From Companilactobacillus jidongensis (GTDB lineage: Bacteria > Bacillota > Bacilli > Lactobacillales > Lactobacillaceae), in NCBI RefSeq assembly GCF_003946575.1, contig NZ_RHOP01000005.1, positions 62,001 through 126,000 on the forward strand: a stretch of 64,000 nucleotides of DNA. Reading direction: 5' to 3'. The notes under the pieces are model-generated. The model saw only the letters and a program-made list of their open reading frames with translations. It did no database searches and was not told where the DNA came from. The position numbers and the translations under genes are program-made. This document shows positions 46,134 through 54,639 of the stretch, in pieces (positions within the stretch are counted from its first letter, which is position 1; every line of letters begins with the position of its first letter).

Positions 46134-46709
46134 ATGATTAGTAACATGAAGAAAAAAGATAACGAAAAATACGAAAAAATTCTTAATGCGGCAATTGAAA
46201 TCATCAAGGAAGATGGTGCTGCAACTTTATCAACTACTAAGGTCGCTAAACGGGTCCAAATTTCTCAATCAAATATTTATATTTACTTCAAGAATAAAGA
46301 TGACCTACTCAAACAAATTTACCAATCAGAAATTTCTGATTATCAATTACGTTTCAACGACATTTTAGAAAATGGTCATTCTACACTTGAAAAAATAACC
46401 GAATATATTCGGGCGCTTTACGATATTTCTATCGAAAATCCAGACTCAATGGATGTCATTGAACAAATTAAGCAAATTCCTGATTCCCCAATTGATATGA
46501 ACGATGTCGTTGGTTTTGAAAGTAATCCTATCGTTGACCTAATTAAAAAAGGTATCGCAGAAAATATTTTAAGGGACGTTAATCCAAACATTTATCTAAC
46601 CATGATTTTTAATACCATTCGTATGAATGCTTCCAATACTAAAAATAAACAAAACTTCAGTTCTTTTGACACACTTTTAGATTTATTCTTGCATGGTATT
46701 CTCAAATGA
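46134..46709 (+). CDS. TetR-family regulator of the NmrA-type gene
   Basis: About 191 residues. The start is uncertain: ATG at 46134 (MISNMKKK) or 46146. The frame is open to 46101, but that end lies within the operator. The TetR helix-turn-helix is ILNAAIEIIKEDGAATLSTTKVAKRVQISQSNIYIYFKNKDDLL, and a helical ligand domain follows. It is likely the repressor of the divergent NmrA-type gene and of itself. Confidence 0.86.
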   Translation: MISNMKKKDNEKYEKILNAAIEIIKEDGAATLSTTKVAKRVQISQSNIYIYFKNKDDLLKQIYQSEISDYQLRFNDILENGHSTLEKITEYIRALYDISIENPDSMDVIEQIKQIPDSPIDMNDVVGFESNPIVDLIKKGIAENILRDVNPNIYLTMIFNTIRMNASNTKNKQNFSSFDTLLDLFLHGILK

Positions 46710-46734
46710 TTTTGAAAATAAGGATAAATTAACT

Positions 46735-47052
46735 TTATTGAGCAATAAACTCATTCAAAAAATTTTTCAATTTCATATTTTTGTTCGGTTCTTTTAAATT
46801 GATTTGAATATACTCAAAACTTCCATCCTCATACATACTGGAACTCACGGAATATTCAACTGAAAATTCACCTAAAAAATTAAAAATTGTAATTATTTTG
46901 TCTAAATCAAACGGACGTATATTTATTGATATAGAATACCCATAAAATTGTCCATCAACCGTTTCAGGATTATTTTCTGAAATATTCAAAATAGTATTTT
47001 CAGACGTAAGAAACACGAACATATCAATTATTTGATTCTTAATAGATTTCAT
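46735..47052 (-). CDS. Hypothetical 105-residue soluble protein
   Basis: AAGGAGA gives a well-supported start. There is no membrane segment or recognised motif. The composition alternates beta-like stretches (YGYSISINIRPFD, FEYIQINLKEP) with helices, compatible with a small alpha/beta fold. It shares no operon, with oleate hydratase upstream behind a terminator and the TetR gene converging on it. I do not recognise the family. Confidence 0.6.
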   Translation of the reverse strand: MKSIKNQIIDMFVFLTSENTILNISENNPETVDGQFYGYSISINIRPFDLDKIITIFNFLGEFSVEYSVSSSMYEDGSFEYIQINLKEPNKNMKLKNFLNEFIAQ

Positions 47053-47130
47053 TGATTTTCTCCTTATTTAGTAGGGTTTAATTATCTCAGAAATAATCTA
47101 AACACCAAAATTTATATTTTTATAAATACT

Positions 47131-47169
47131 AAAAGAGACCGCAGATTATGGGACTGCGGTCTCTTTTTT
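47131..47169 (-). terminator. Terminator of the oleate hydratase gene
   Basis: AAAAGAGACCGCAG pairs with CTGCGGTCTCTTTT. Confidence 0.88.
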
Positions 47170-47222
47170 ATTTGAGATATAACGTTTATTTATTTTATAT
47201 GGGAGTAATTATTTGTTCGGTA

Positions 47223-49022
47223 TTATTTTGAGTGTGGTGCCTTAGGGTGCAAGACGGATACCTTTGTAGGAATCGTCTTATCGCGTCCTAAGTACATTTG
47301 ATAATATGGCGGTACATTATTTACCAAGTGCAATAATTGTTGCGTTACTTCAGGAATTGATTCTGGAGTAATTGGTGGTAAGTCATCAGCTGTAACTTTG
47401 CCCTTGATACCTCTGAATCTCTTGATACGTTCCAATAAGTAACGAACGTCATAACGTGAAGGGTTAACTTCGAGAACGTCTTTTTCAACATTCAATAATT
47501 CATAAACTGCTTCTAGTCCAGTACGAACTGAAGTTTCAACTGTGAAGACAACATCATCGTCAATTTCAACGAATTGTCCCAGTAATCCAAGGTTAGTACA
47601 TCCATCAGGAACTACCTTAGGACGATCGCCAAGTTTTCTAGGCATGAATTGACTTGTACAGTATGGCATCATTGCTGTCGACATGTAAGTATGAGCTAAT
47701 ACTTCATCCTTAATATCTAGCATTCCTAAGTGATACAAGAGCTCGGTCATGATTTCATCACCGGTACAATCCCACATACGTTTCTTAATGTAGTTACCGA
47801 TATTTTCACCGTACAATCCATATCCCCAACCAACTTCTTCGTCATCAGCTTGATATGGGAAGAATGGTTTGTGGTGAATCTCGAATGACATATCCCAATT
47901 AGAGTCTCTGAATGTCATTAGACCACCAGTACCAGCCTTACTTCCTGATAATTCTTCAATACGTTTGAAGAATTCTGGGTAATCCTTAACAGTTGGGAAG
48001 AATGAGATCCACTTCGTCTTGTCGATCTGACCCAAGAATTTCTCAGGGTGACCGAACTTAGCATCTTTACCAGCCAAGTTCTTCCAGATTGTGAATGTTC
48101 CCATGTCCTTGGTGTCAGTGTTAGTAATAGCAACAGTCTTGTTGTCACCAAAGGTACTATTTTCACTGATTGAACCAGTAGTTACGAAGACTAAGTCTTG
48201 CATAGCAACAGGAACTTCAACTTTTTCACCGTCTTCACGAGCTAGAATCCCTTGAACAGTATCATTCTTGGCATCTAATGCTAAGTCATAGACAGCGAAA
48301 TTATTTACAAAGTTAACACCCTTGTCAATCAAGAATCTCTCGATAGGAAGAATAATTGCGTCATATTCGTTATATTTTGTATGAATGAATCCTTCGAGAT
48401 ATTCGTGACGACTGATGAATGTAAATCTTTGCCAATAACGACGACATTCAATCACACTGTGATAATCTTTGAAAGCTAATTGACTGTGGAAGCAAACCCA
48501 GAAGTTTGTCTTGAAGAATCCTTTATCAAAGAAATCGTTCAAACTCTTGTCAGCTAACTCTTCCTCAGATGAAGCAACGATTTTGCTCATTGCTGCAGCG
48601 TATTGAGGAGCCAGCTTGTACTCGTGATAGTGTCCATCGATCTTACCTTGATCAACAATTACACGAGCTTCTGTATGGATAGGCTCGTCACGATTGAAGT
48701 CAACAACGTCATCAAGTACTGTTCTGCCTTCATTTTCCAATGAAGGAATCTTGCTACACAGATACCAGAGACATTCCATGTACGGCTCCAATTCACGTTC
48801 AGCACGACAGAGGTAACCTTGATTGCTCTTAGTTCCGTCCATTGAGCCACCCATGACTGGTTTCTTTTCATAAATCGTAATATTTTTAGCTGGCATTTTG
48901 GCATCGTCGATCAAAAATACTGCAGTTGCTAAACCAGCAATTCCTCCGCCGACAATGTTGGCCTTACGGTCATCGATTCCAGCGGGTTTATGTGGATGAT
49001 ACATTGTTTTATAAATGTTCAT
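47223..49022 (-). CDS. Oleate hydratase (myosin-cross-reactive antigen family)
   Basis: 599-residue FAD enzyme adding water to the cis-9 double bond of unsaturated fatty acids, giving 10-hydroxystearate. The N-terminal FAD loop is NIVGGGIAGLATAVFL, followed by YEKKPVMGGSMDG. The substrate-channel region ERELEPYMECLWYLC holds the catalytic acidic residue. The C-terminal ETSVRTGLEAVY closes the fold. This detoxifies free fatty acids at the membrane. It is the downstream gene of a TetR regulator on the same strand, with a 9-5-9 palindrome between them. Confidence 0.95.
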   Translation of the reverse strand: MNIYKTMYHPHKPAGIDDRKANIVGGGIAGLATAVFLIDDAKMPAKNITIYEKKPVMGGSMDGTKSNQGYLCRAERELEPYMECLWYLCSKIPSLENEGRTVLDDVVDFNRDEPIHTEARVIVDQGKIDGHYHEYKLAPQYAAAMSKIVASSEEELADKSLNDFFDKGFFKTNFWVCFHSQLAFKDYHSVIECRRYWQRFTFISRHEYLEGFIHTKYNEYDAIILPIERFLIDKGVNFVNNFAVYDLALDAKNDTVQGILAREDGEKVEVPVAMQDLVFVTTGSISENSTFGDNKTVAITNTDTKDMGTFTIWKNLAGKDAKFGHPEKFLGQIDKTKWISFFPTVKDYPEFFKRIEELSGSKAGTGGLMTFRDSNWDMSFEIHHKPFFPYQADDEEVGWGYGLYGENIGNYIKKRMWDCTGDEIMTELLYHLGMLDIKDEVLAHTYMSTAMMPYCTSQFMPRKLGDRPKVVPDGCTNLGLLGQFVEIDDDVVFTVETSVRTGLEAVYELLNVEKDVLEVNPSRYDVRYLLERIKRFRGIKGKVTADDLPPITPESIPEVTQQLLHLVNNVPPYYQMYLGRDKTIPTKVSVLHPKAPHSK

Positions 49023-49104
49023 GTTACTGCCTTCTTTCGTTTTTCATCTGCCCTGAATCTAAGATAAGCCCACTGGATCGTTGAAACAATTTACAAAAAA
49101 AGAA

Positions 49105-49127
49105 AAGTGTAAATTATTTTTACACTT
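49105..49127. promoter_or_regulatory. Palindromic operator upstream of oleate hydratase
   Basis: AAGTGTAAA-(5)-TTTACACTT is a perfect nine-base inverted repeat. Related TTTACA and TTTGTAAAT half-sites lie on both sides (49088-49095, 49134-49142), so it is a likely TetR cluster. It lies between the TetR stop and the hydratase start. Confidence 0.72.
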
Positions 49128-49143
49128 CCCTCAATTTGTAAAT

Positions 49144-49698
49144 CTATTTTGCATACTTATTTAACGCTTTTTTGAAATCACCCTGAACCAGAACTCCAGT
49201 TTGATCAACTATATCTTTGGGGTCATCCTTCATACCATCTTTGACCCATTCGAATATTAATGAAATAAATGCCAAACTATAAAAATGAGCAATAAAATCT
49301 TTGTGCTTCTGATCGACTGACATACCAACTGCCTGACGTTCAACAACAACGATTATATAACTGTAGATAACCCGATAAATATATTTTTCTAAAAGATCAC
49401 GATAAATTGACTGATAGGTATTCATAACTAGGTCTTGATTGTTTTTGATTTCAATCATGACATTATAAAAACCGCGTTGCCAATTCTCATAGTCAGAGAC
49501 ATTAGACAACACCCTATCAGCGACTTCACTAGCCGTCCATTCAACTAATTCATAAATATCAGAAAAATAATTATAGAAAGTCTGTCTGGTCAAATCGCAC
49601 TCACCAACAATGTCCTTAATAGTGATTTTATCAACTGGCTTTTTTGCCAAAATTGTTACGAGTGAATCAGATAGGATTTTCTTGGTATTATTTTGCAT
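49144..49698 (-). CDS. TetR-family regulator upstream of oleate hydratase
   Basis: 184 residues from the ATG at 49698, well placed behind GAAGGGA; the frame runs to 49728. The helix-turn-helix is KKILSDSLVTILAKKPVDKITIKDIVGECDLTRQTFYNYFSDIYELV, with a C-terminal helical domain of the DhaS-like TetR_C type. Its position beside oleate hydratase and the operator suggests a fatty-acid-responsive repressor. The ligand is not known. Confidence 0.86.
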   Translation of the reverse strand: MQNNTKKILSDSLVTILAKKPVDKITIKDIVGECDLTRQTFYNYFSDIYELVEWTASEVADRVLSNVSDYENWQRGFYNVMIEIKNNQDLVMNTYQSIYRDLLEKYIYRVIYSYIIVVVERQAVGMSVDQKHKDFIAHFYSLAFISLIFEWVKDGMKDDPKDIVDQTGVLVQGDFKKALNKYAK

Positions 49699-49843
49699 CA
49701 GGACCATCCCTTCAATATATTGCTTCATCTAATTATATAATTTTTTTCATACTAGCGCTCACTATTCCAGCAATTCAGTAACATGTTGTTTACAGGTCTA
49801 AAACGGTTTATTATATTAGACATACCCTAAGGAGGGAAAATTT

Positions 49844-50215
49844 ATGGAGATTTTTACCCTACTTCTAGTTGCGTTAGTTGCACTAGAACATATCGGAATC
49901 GCTGTCTTAGAGATATTTGCAGCCCCCGAAAAACAAGCCGAGGCCTTTGACATGCCACTAGATTTTGTTAAACAACAAGGTGCTCAGACTGCTCTATCCA
50001 ATCAAGGAATTTATAATGGGATGTTAGGAATACTTATTCTAGCAATGATCCTTTTCTTCACTGGTTCAGTTCTAAAAACAATCATGATCCTTTTGATGAT
50101 CTATGTGATCGTCGTCGCTGTTTATGGTGCTTTTACTGCTACTAAAAAAATCCTTTATGTACAAGGATTACCCGCACTGATTGCTCTGATATTTGTACTA
50201 GTGTTCTATAAATAG
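49844..50215 (+). CDS. DUF1304-family membrane protein
   Basis: 123 residues with four hydrophobic helices. The conserved features ALEHIGIAVLEIF at the N-terminus and NQGIYNGMLG in the middle match DUF1304. The function of the family is unknown. AAGGAGGG precedes the ATG. It lies 21 bases upstream of the flippase gene and may share its transcript. Confidence 0.85.
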   Translation: MEIFTLLLVALVALEHIGIAVLEIFAAPEKQAEAFDMPLDFVKQQGAQTALSNQGIYNGMLGILILAMILFFTGSVLKTIMILLMIYVIVVAVYGAFTATKKILYVQGLPALIALIFVLVFYK

Positions 50216-50236
50216 TAATAGTTAGGAAATTTATTC

Positions 50237-51844
50237 ATGAAAAAAGATTCACTATTAAAAAGTTCCCTTTGGATCTCGATTTCAGGTATCTTCTCGAGAA
50301 TCCTTGCGGTAATTTATATTATCCCATGGAACATTTGGATTGGTCCAGTCGCATTAGGAGCAGCCAACGCGTTATACGGAAAAGTTTATAACATTTACAA
50401 TTTATTCTTGATCATCGCTACTGCCGGTATTCCATCAGCTATTTCCAAGGAAGTAGCTGCACACAACGCTCTCGGCCGTTATGATCAGAGCGAAAAATTG
50501 CTTAAGAAATATACCTTCTACATGACATTGGTTGGTATCGTCCTAGCAGGATTCATGTTCTTCGGTGCCAAATACGTTGCCATCATCTTTGCTGCTGGTG
50601 ACATGCGTGTTGTTACACCAATCAAGTACCTGAGTGTCGCTATCCTGATAATTCCCGCTCTAGGAATCATGCGTGGATATATTCAAGGTTATGCGTTCAT
50701 TTCATTTTCAGCTTTTTCACAAGTTATCGAACAAATCGCCCGTGTGGCTTACATGTTATATGCAACTTACACGATCATGGTTATGCAAAAGGGCAGCTAC
50801 ATGAGTGCTGTTAACCAATCTACCTTTGCTTCATTTATTGGTGCAACACTGGCCTACATTTTCTTGATTTGGATGCGATTCAGAGTTCGTAAATCAATTT
50901 CGGCTGAAGATATCAAGACATCAGCTGAAGTGCCAGATAGCGAATTAACACAAGTCAACTTTGGTTCAATGTTGAAATCAGCTATTCCATTCCTGTTGGT
51001 CGATACTATTATGACCGTTCTACAATTATTCGATCAGACCAGTTTTGTGTTGATCTATCAAAATGTCCTTCACGCTAGTCAACATACGATCGATAACCTG
51101 TACTCAATGTTTGGATTCCAAGCCAACAAACTGATTATGGTACTAGTATCTTTAGCTATTTCAGTTTCAGCTTCGATCATTCCCGCATTGTCAGCGTTGA
51201 TCAGTCGTAAAGCAAAATTTGAGGACATTCAAAAATTGCTAAGAAACATGGTACAATTTACCGTCTTCATCATCTTACCAGCAACCTTTGGTATGATCGG
51301 TATTGGCCGTCACCTATGGACTGCTTTCTATATTCCAAGTACCTTAGGTACTCAAATTTTGGCAGTTTCATGTATTGAAGCATTCTTCTATTGTGTTTTC
51401 ATGATTTTGGAAAATGTCCTACAAGTTGACAAAAAAACTAAAACATCAATGATTTTCTTAGCCCTAGCCTATTTGATAAAAGTAAATTTACAATACCCGC
51501 TAACTATTTATATGGGCGCTTTCGGTCCAGTGGTTGCAACCACAGTCGCCTTCATGATAATGGGACACTTTGCTTTTAGAATCATCAACCAGCAATACAA
51601 ACTAATTGATAAACAGTTGGCAATTCGATTATTAAAAATTGTGATCGATTCCGCGATTATGTTAGTGGTTGTCTATGGTGCTGATTTACTACTATCTAAA
51701 TTCATCAATGGTCAAACTAAGATCGGCGCTGCAATTATTCTATCTATCTGTGCTGTCATTGGGATGATCGTTTATGCGGTACTTGCATATAAAGATGGTT
51801 CAATGAAAATTCTTAAAGAAATTCGTGGAACTGATATTTATTAG
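50237..51844 (+). CDS. Polysaccharide/lipid II flippase, MurJ (YtgP) type
   Basis: 535 residues with 14 hydrophobic helices, in the MOP superfamily. SLWISISGIFSRILAVIYIIPW is the characteristic first helix, and GTAGIPSAISKEVA-like sequence (ATAGIPSAISKEVAAHN) follows. Conserved basic residues line the cavity (MRGYIQGY). The Bacillus homologue YtgP flips lipid II across the membrane, and this one is likely the cell's flippase. It could also serve exopolysaccharide export, but no glycosyltransferases are near. Confidence 0.88.
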   Translation: MKKDSLLKSSLWISISGIFSRILAVIYIIPWNIWIGPVALGAANALYGKVYNIYNLFLIIATAGIPSAISKEVAAHNALGRYDQSEKLLKKYTFYMTLVGIVLAGFMFFGAKYVAIIFAAGDMRVVTPIKYLSVAILIIPALGIMRGYIQGYAFISFSAFSQVIEQIARVAYMLYATYTIMVMQKGSYMSAVNQSTFASFIGATLAYIFLIWMRFRVRKSISAEDIKTSAEVPDSELTQVNFGSMLKSAIPFLLVDTIMTVLQLFDQTSFVLIYQNVLHASQHTIDNLYSMFGFQANKLIMVLVSLAISVSASIIPALSALISRKAKFEDIQKLLRNMVQFTVFIILPATFGMIGIGRHLWTAFYIPSTLGTQILAVSCIEAFFYCVFMILENVLQVDKKTKTSMIFLALAYLIKVNLQYPLTIYMGAFGPVVATTVAFMIMGHFAFRIINQQYKLIDKQLAIRLLKIVIDSAIMLVVVYGADLLLSKFINGQTKIGAAIILSICAVIGMIVYAVLAYKDGSMKILKEIRGTDIY

Positions 51845-51845
51845 G

Positions 51846-51869
51846 ATAAGCCTTTGGGCTTATTTTTTT
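51846..51869 (+). terminator. Terminator of the flippase gene
   Basis: ATAAGCC pairs with GGGCTTAT and is followed by a run of Ts. Confidence 0.83.
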
Positions 51870-51958
51870 ATCGTTATAACGCCATTATAGAACTACTTTT
51901 CTATCGTCAAAATAACCACGATAGTGTATTTTAAAAGTAGATAAAGGTGGGGATAGAA

Positions 51959-52483
51959 ATGGAAATTAGCAAGATTTTGAAAAACAAACGTACTGAACTA
52001 GATATGACACAAGGTGATTTAGCAAAATCACTCTATGTATCTAAACGTTCTATTACTAATTGGGAAACTGGTCGCACCACTCCTGATATTGACAGTTTGA
52101 TACGTCTATCCAAGCTTTACGATATTTCATTAGATGACCTTCTGTTAAATAACAAAAATGCAGTCGACAACGTTAAGAAACAAGCACAGCTCAAATTAAT
52201 GAATATATATTTAGCCGCTACCTTTATAACCTTGTTAGCCTTTTTATTTATTTTAGGAACTACTGGCTTATATGGTGATTTATCCAAGCCTGTGTATGTT
52301 ATTACTTGGATTGGTGCTATCAGTAATAATATAGCCATGGTTTACTTCCTAGACCAGATCAATAAATTAGAAAACAAATCTGAAAAACAGTTACTTTTGA
52401 GTGCATTGAAATGGACTTTGTTAGGATTAACAATTGTAATTCTTAGTATCATCATTATCATTATGATTAAATATGGACACTAA
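51959..52483 (+). CDS. XRE-family regulator with a C-terminal membrane domain
   Basis: 174 residues from the ATG at 51959 (AGGTGGGG upstream); the GTG at 51947 is ahead of that site. The helix-turn-helix (LDMTQGDLAKSLYVSKRSITNWETGRTTPDIDSLIRLSKLYDIS) occupies about 1-65. Three hydrophobic segments follow (about 78-98, 105-120, 145-170). Membrane-anchored XRE proteins often sense the envelope. No partner gene is adjacent. Confidence 0.83.
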   Translation: MEISKILKNKRTELDMTQGDLAKSLYVSKRSITNWETGRTTPDIDSLIRLSKLYDISLDDLLLNNKNAVDNVKKQAQLKLMNIYLAATFITLLAFLFILGTTGLYGDLSKPVYVITWIGAISNNIAMVYFLDQINKLENKSEKQLLLSALKWTLLGLTIVILSIIIIIMIKYGH

Positions 52484-52509
52484 AAAGGCAGCTCGATGGG
52501 CTGTCTTTT
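52484..52509 (+). terminator. Terminator of the XRE-membrane gene
   Basis: AAAAAGGCAGC pairs with GCTGTCTTTT around TCGATGG. Confidence 0.8.
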
Positions 52510-52510
52510 A

Positions 52511-52855
52511 GTTTGCTTGAATCCATTCGTTTGTAGCTACATGATATTACTTTTGATCATTGAAATAAGCATAACGGTCGGTTGGCACAGTCCGTCTCCA
52601 ATTTTTCTTTTCCCTGTGTATACACAAATATTATTTCACCATGTTGGTTTTTTAAATAAATATTTACTTGCTGTTCATCCGAATCCGTATCAGTAACTGG
52701 ATATGTTGGCGTATCATTTGCAACTATTGGATTCAAAGAAGTATTCTCTTGAGTACTGTCTATTGTTCTATTAGATTCTGCATAACTTGTGCTTCCTTGC
52801 TTAATCTTTTCATCTAGAGAATTCTTTGTACCGACTTCTTCTTTTCCTGTATCTT
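52511..52855 (-). pseudogene. Degenerate C-terminal fragment of a SLAP-domain surface protein
   Basis: On the minus strand one frame reads a Ser/Thr-rich linker (TGKEEVGTKNSLDEKIKQ...) then VNIYLKNQHGEIIFVYTQ. It leads toward a SLAP-type end in the adjacent frame: DRYAYFNDQK, a stop (TAA), then YHVATNEWIQAN. Restoring one frame and one codon would rebuild the motif YYHVATNEW, which is conserved in the intact SLAP proteins at 22.7-26.1 kb. A stop also lies just upstream of the linker. The N-terminus and signal peptide are missing. This is a decayed gene. Confidence 0.75.
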
Positions 52856-52945
52856 TTTAATATTCTATCCACCTATGTCCTTGATTCTGATAAATCTATT
52901 ATACAATAATCCTATGTTTTTTAACTCAATCTAAAATAATTGCAA

Positions 52946-52974
52946 TTGACGACCAGTTTTTGTAATGGTATCTT
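52946..52974 (+). promoter_or_regulatory. Promoter of the fructokinase gene
   Basis: TTGACG (52946-52951), 17 bases, TATCTT (52969-52974). Confidence 0.8.
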
Positions 52975-52980
52975 AAATCA

Positions 52981-52994
52981 TCGAAAGCGATTGC
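52981..52994 (+). promoter_or_regulatory. Catabolite response element (cre) for CcpA
   Basis: CGAAAGCGATTGCA matches the cre consensus at 12 of 14 positions. It starts right at the expected transcription start of the fructokinase gene, so CcpA bound there could act as a roadblock. Confidence 0.75.
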
Positions 52995-53023
52995 AGAAAT
53001 TTTCAATATAGGAGGAATTTACA

Positions 53024-53896
53024 TTGCTAGTTGGAAGTATTGAAGCAGGTGGAACAAAGTTTGTTTGTGCTATAGGTGACGAAGACTATCGTATCAAGGA
53101 TAGTGTTCAATTCCCCACGACAACCCCAGAAGAAACTCTACAAAAAACAATTGATTACTTTAAACAATTCGACATCGAGGCTCTAGGTATTGCCTCATTT
53201 GGACCGATCGAATTACGTAAAAATTCACCAAAATATGGGTACATTACATCAACTCCCAAACCAGGTTGGCAAGATACTGACTTCGTTGGTGCACTCAAAA
53301 AAGAAATCAATGTACCAATGTTTTGGACAACTGATGTTAACGGATCTGCATACGGTGAATACGTCATGTCAACTCTTACAAACGAAAAAATTGGTTCATT
53401 AGTTTATTACACAATCGGTACTGGTGTTGGTGCCGGCGCCATTTCTGACGGCAAGTTTGTTGGTGGTATGGGACATCCAGAAATGGGCCATACTTTACTC
53501 AAACGTCATCCTGATGACTTAGACTTCAAGGGTATCTGTCCATTCCACGACGACTGTCTAGAAGGATTAGTTGCTGGACCAACTTTTGATGCTAGATTAG
53601 GTAAGCCTGGTAAAGATGTTCCTGTAACTGATCACACTTGGGATATCATGGCTTACTACGTTGCCCAAGCTGCTATCCAAGCAACCTTGATATTACGTCC
53701 TGAAAAAATTGTCTTCGGTGGTGGTGTTGTCAGCGAACCATTTCTAGTCAAGGTCCGTGAACAATTCCAGACACTCTTAAACAATTATGTCGTTGTACCT
53801 GAATTAGATAAATACATTACGATGCCTCTAGTAAAAGATAACGGCTCGGCAACCCTTGGCGACTTTGCCTTAGCCATTCGTGAATTGCAGGAATAA
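53024..53896 (+). CDS. Fructokinase, ROK family
   Basis: 290 residues from a TTG start at 53024, well placed behind AGGAGG. It is a ROK sugar kinase: IEAGGTKFVCAIGDED phosphate loop, TTDVNGSAYGE, the GTGVGAG site and the zinc-binding HPEMGH...CPFHDDCLEG. The zinc cluster is typical of ScrK-type fructokinases. It phosphorylates fructose to fructose-6-phosphate. A cre site in front suggests CcpA control. It is monocistronic. Confidence 0.9.
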   Translation: MLVGSIEAGGTKFVCAIGDEDYRIKDSVQFPTTTPEETLQKTIDYFKQFDIEALGIASFGPIELRKNSPKYGYITSTPKPGWQDTDFVGALKKEINVPMFWTTDVNGSAYGEYVMSTLTNEKIGSLVYYTIGTGVGAGAISDGKFVGGMGHPEMGHTLLKRHPDDLDFKGICPFHDDCLEGLVAGPTFDARLGKPGKDVPVTDHTWDIMAYYVAQAAIQATLILRPEKIVFGGGVVSEPFLVKVREQFQTLLNNYVVVPELDKYITMPLVKDNGSATLGDFALAIRELQE

Positions 53897-53977
53897 TATG
53901 CTTTAGAGGGATTTTAAATGAAAAAATCCTGGAAAATAACTTAGTTAAAATTTATAAATCGAAGAAAAAAATAAAGC

Positions 53978-54018
53978 AAAGAGTCCCGTATTTACTACGT
54001 AAATACGGGACTCTTTTT
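53978..54018. terminator. Bidirectional terminator after the fructokinase gene
   Basis: An 18-base helix from AAAGAGTCCCGTATTTAC with a three-base loop, followed by T and preceded by A runs. Confidence 0.9.
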
Positions 54019-54048
54019 AAGTTTATGTTCATTTCGCCACATTTGATT

Positions 54049-54543
54049 TTAGTTAGTACAATCCTGAACAAACTCCATGGCTCGATCAAAAATCGGATTA
54101 TCTACAGTATCATACCAAGATACATCAACGAAGATATCTTTGGACTCTTTAGTTGTAATCATGATTCCACTTGATGATCCCGCATTAATATCATAATTTA
54201 AATGTTGCTTAGCCGTTATAACGCTTATGTCATCAATATCAGAATATTTAATTCGACTTAATTTAAAGGCTTTAGGTTTAAAAACTATCCTGAGCCTATC
54301 GTACCAATTGGTGATCTTATAATATTCGACACCCTTTACATTTACTTTAACGTAACTGATCATTCTTGGTAAATACAATGGAAAAATACCAATTGAGAGT
54401 GCAACGAACCCAACAATGGTAACGAGAGTACTTACCCATATAAGATCCGTTATAACGAAGCTTACAACAAATATCAGTATCGAAATAAGTACTGAACTCG
54501 TTAACAGTTCATAAGATTGTTTCTTACCAAAACTCCACCCCAT
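54049..54543 (-). CDS. Hypothetical membrane protein with PH-like C-terminal domain
   Basis: 164 residues from the ATG at 54543, with AGGTGAA upstream; a GTG at 54552 lies ahead of it. Two hydrophobic helices lie at about 15-55. A soluble domain follows, of alternating beta strands (VKVNVKGVEYYKITNWYDRLRIVF ... SDIDDISVITAK), plausible for a bacterial PH-like domain. No function can be assigned. Confidence 0.7.
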   Translation of the reverse strand: MGWSFGKKQSYELLTSSVLISILIFVVSFVITDLIWVSTLVTIVGFVALSIGIFPLYLPRMISYVKVNVKGVEYYKITNWYDRLRIVFKPKAFKLSRIKYSDIDDISVITAKQHLNYDINAGSSSGIMITTKESKDIFVDVSWYDTVDNPIFDRAMEFVQDCTN

Positions 54544-54639
54544 GACGTTCACCTACTTACGCTTTTGATATTATTATTTAATAATTTAATTAATATATCA
54601 AAACATAAGCCGTAGAAACGCCAGACGTATGGTATATGG

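Noticed and set aside
52496-52696. Plus-strand frame of 66 codons
   Set aside because: It runs antisense to the SLAP pseudogene, lacks a ribosome site and overlaps the terminator of the gene upstream.
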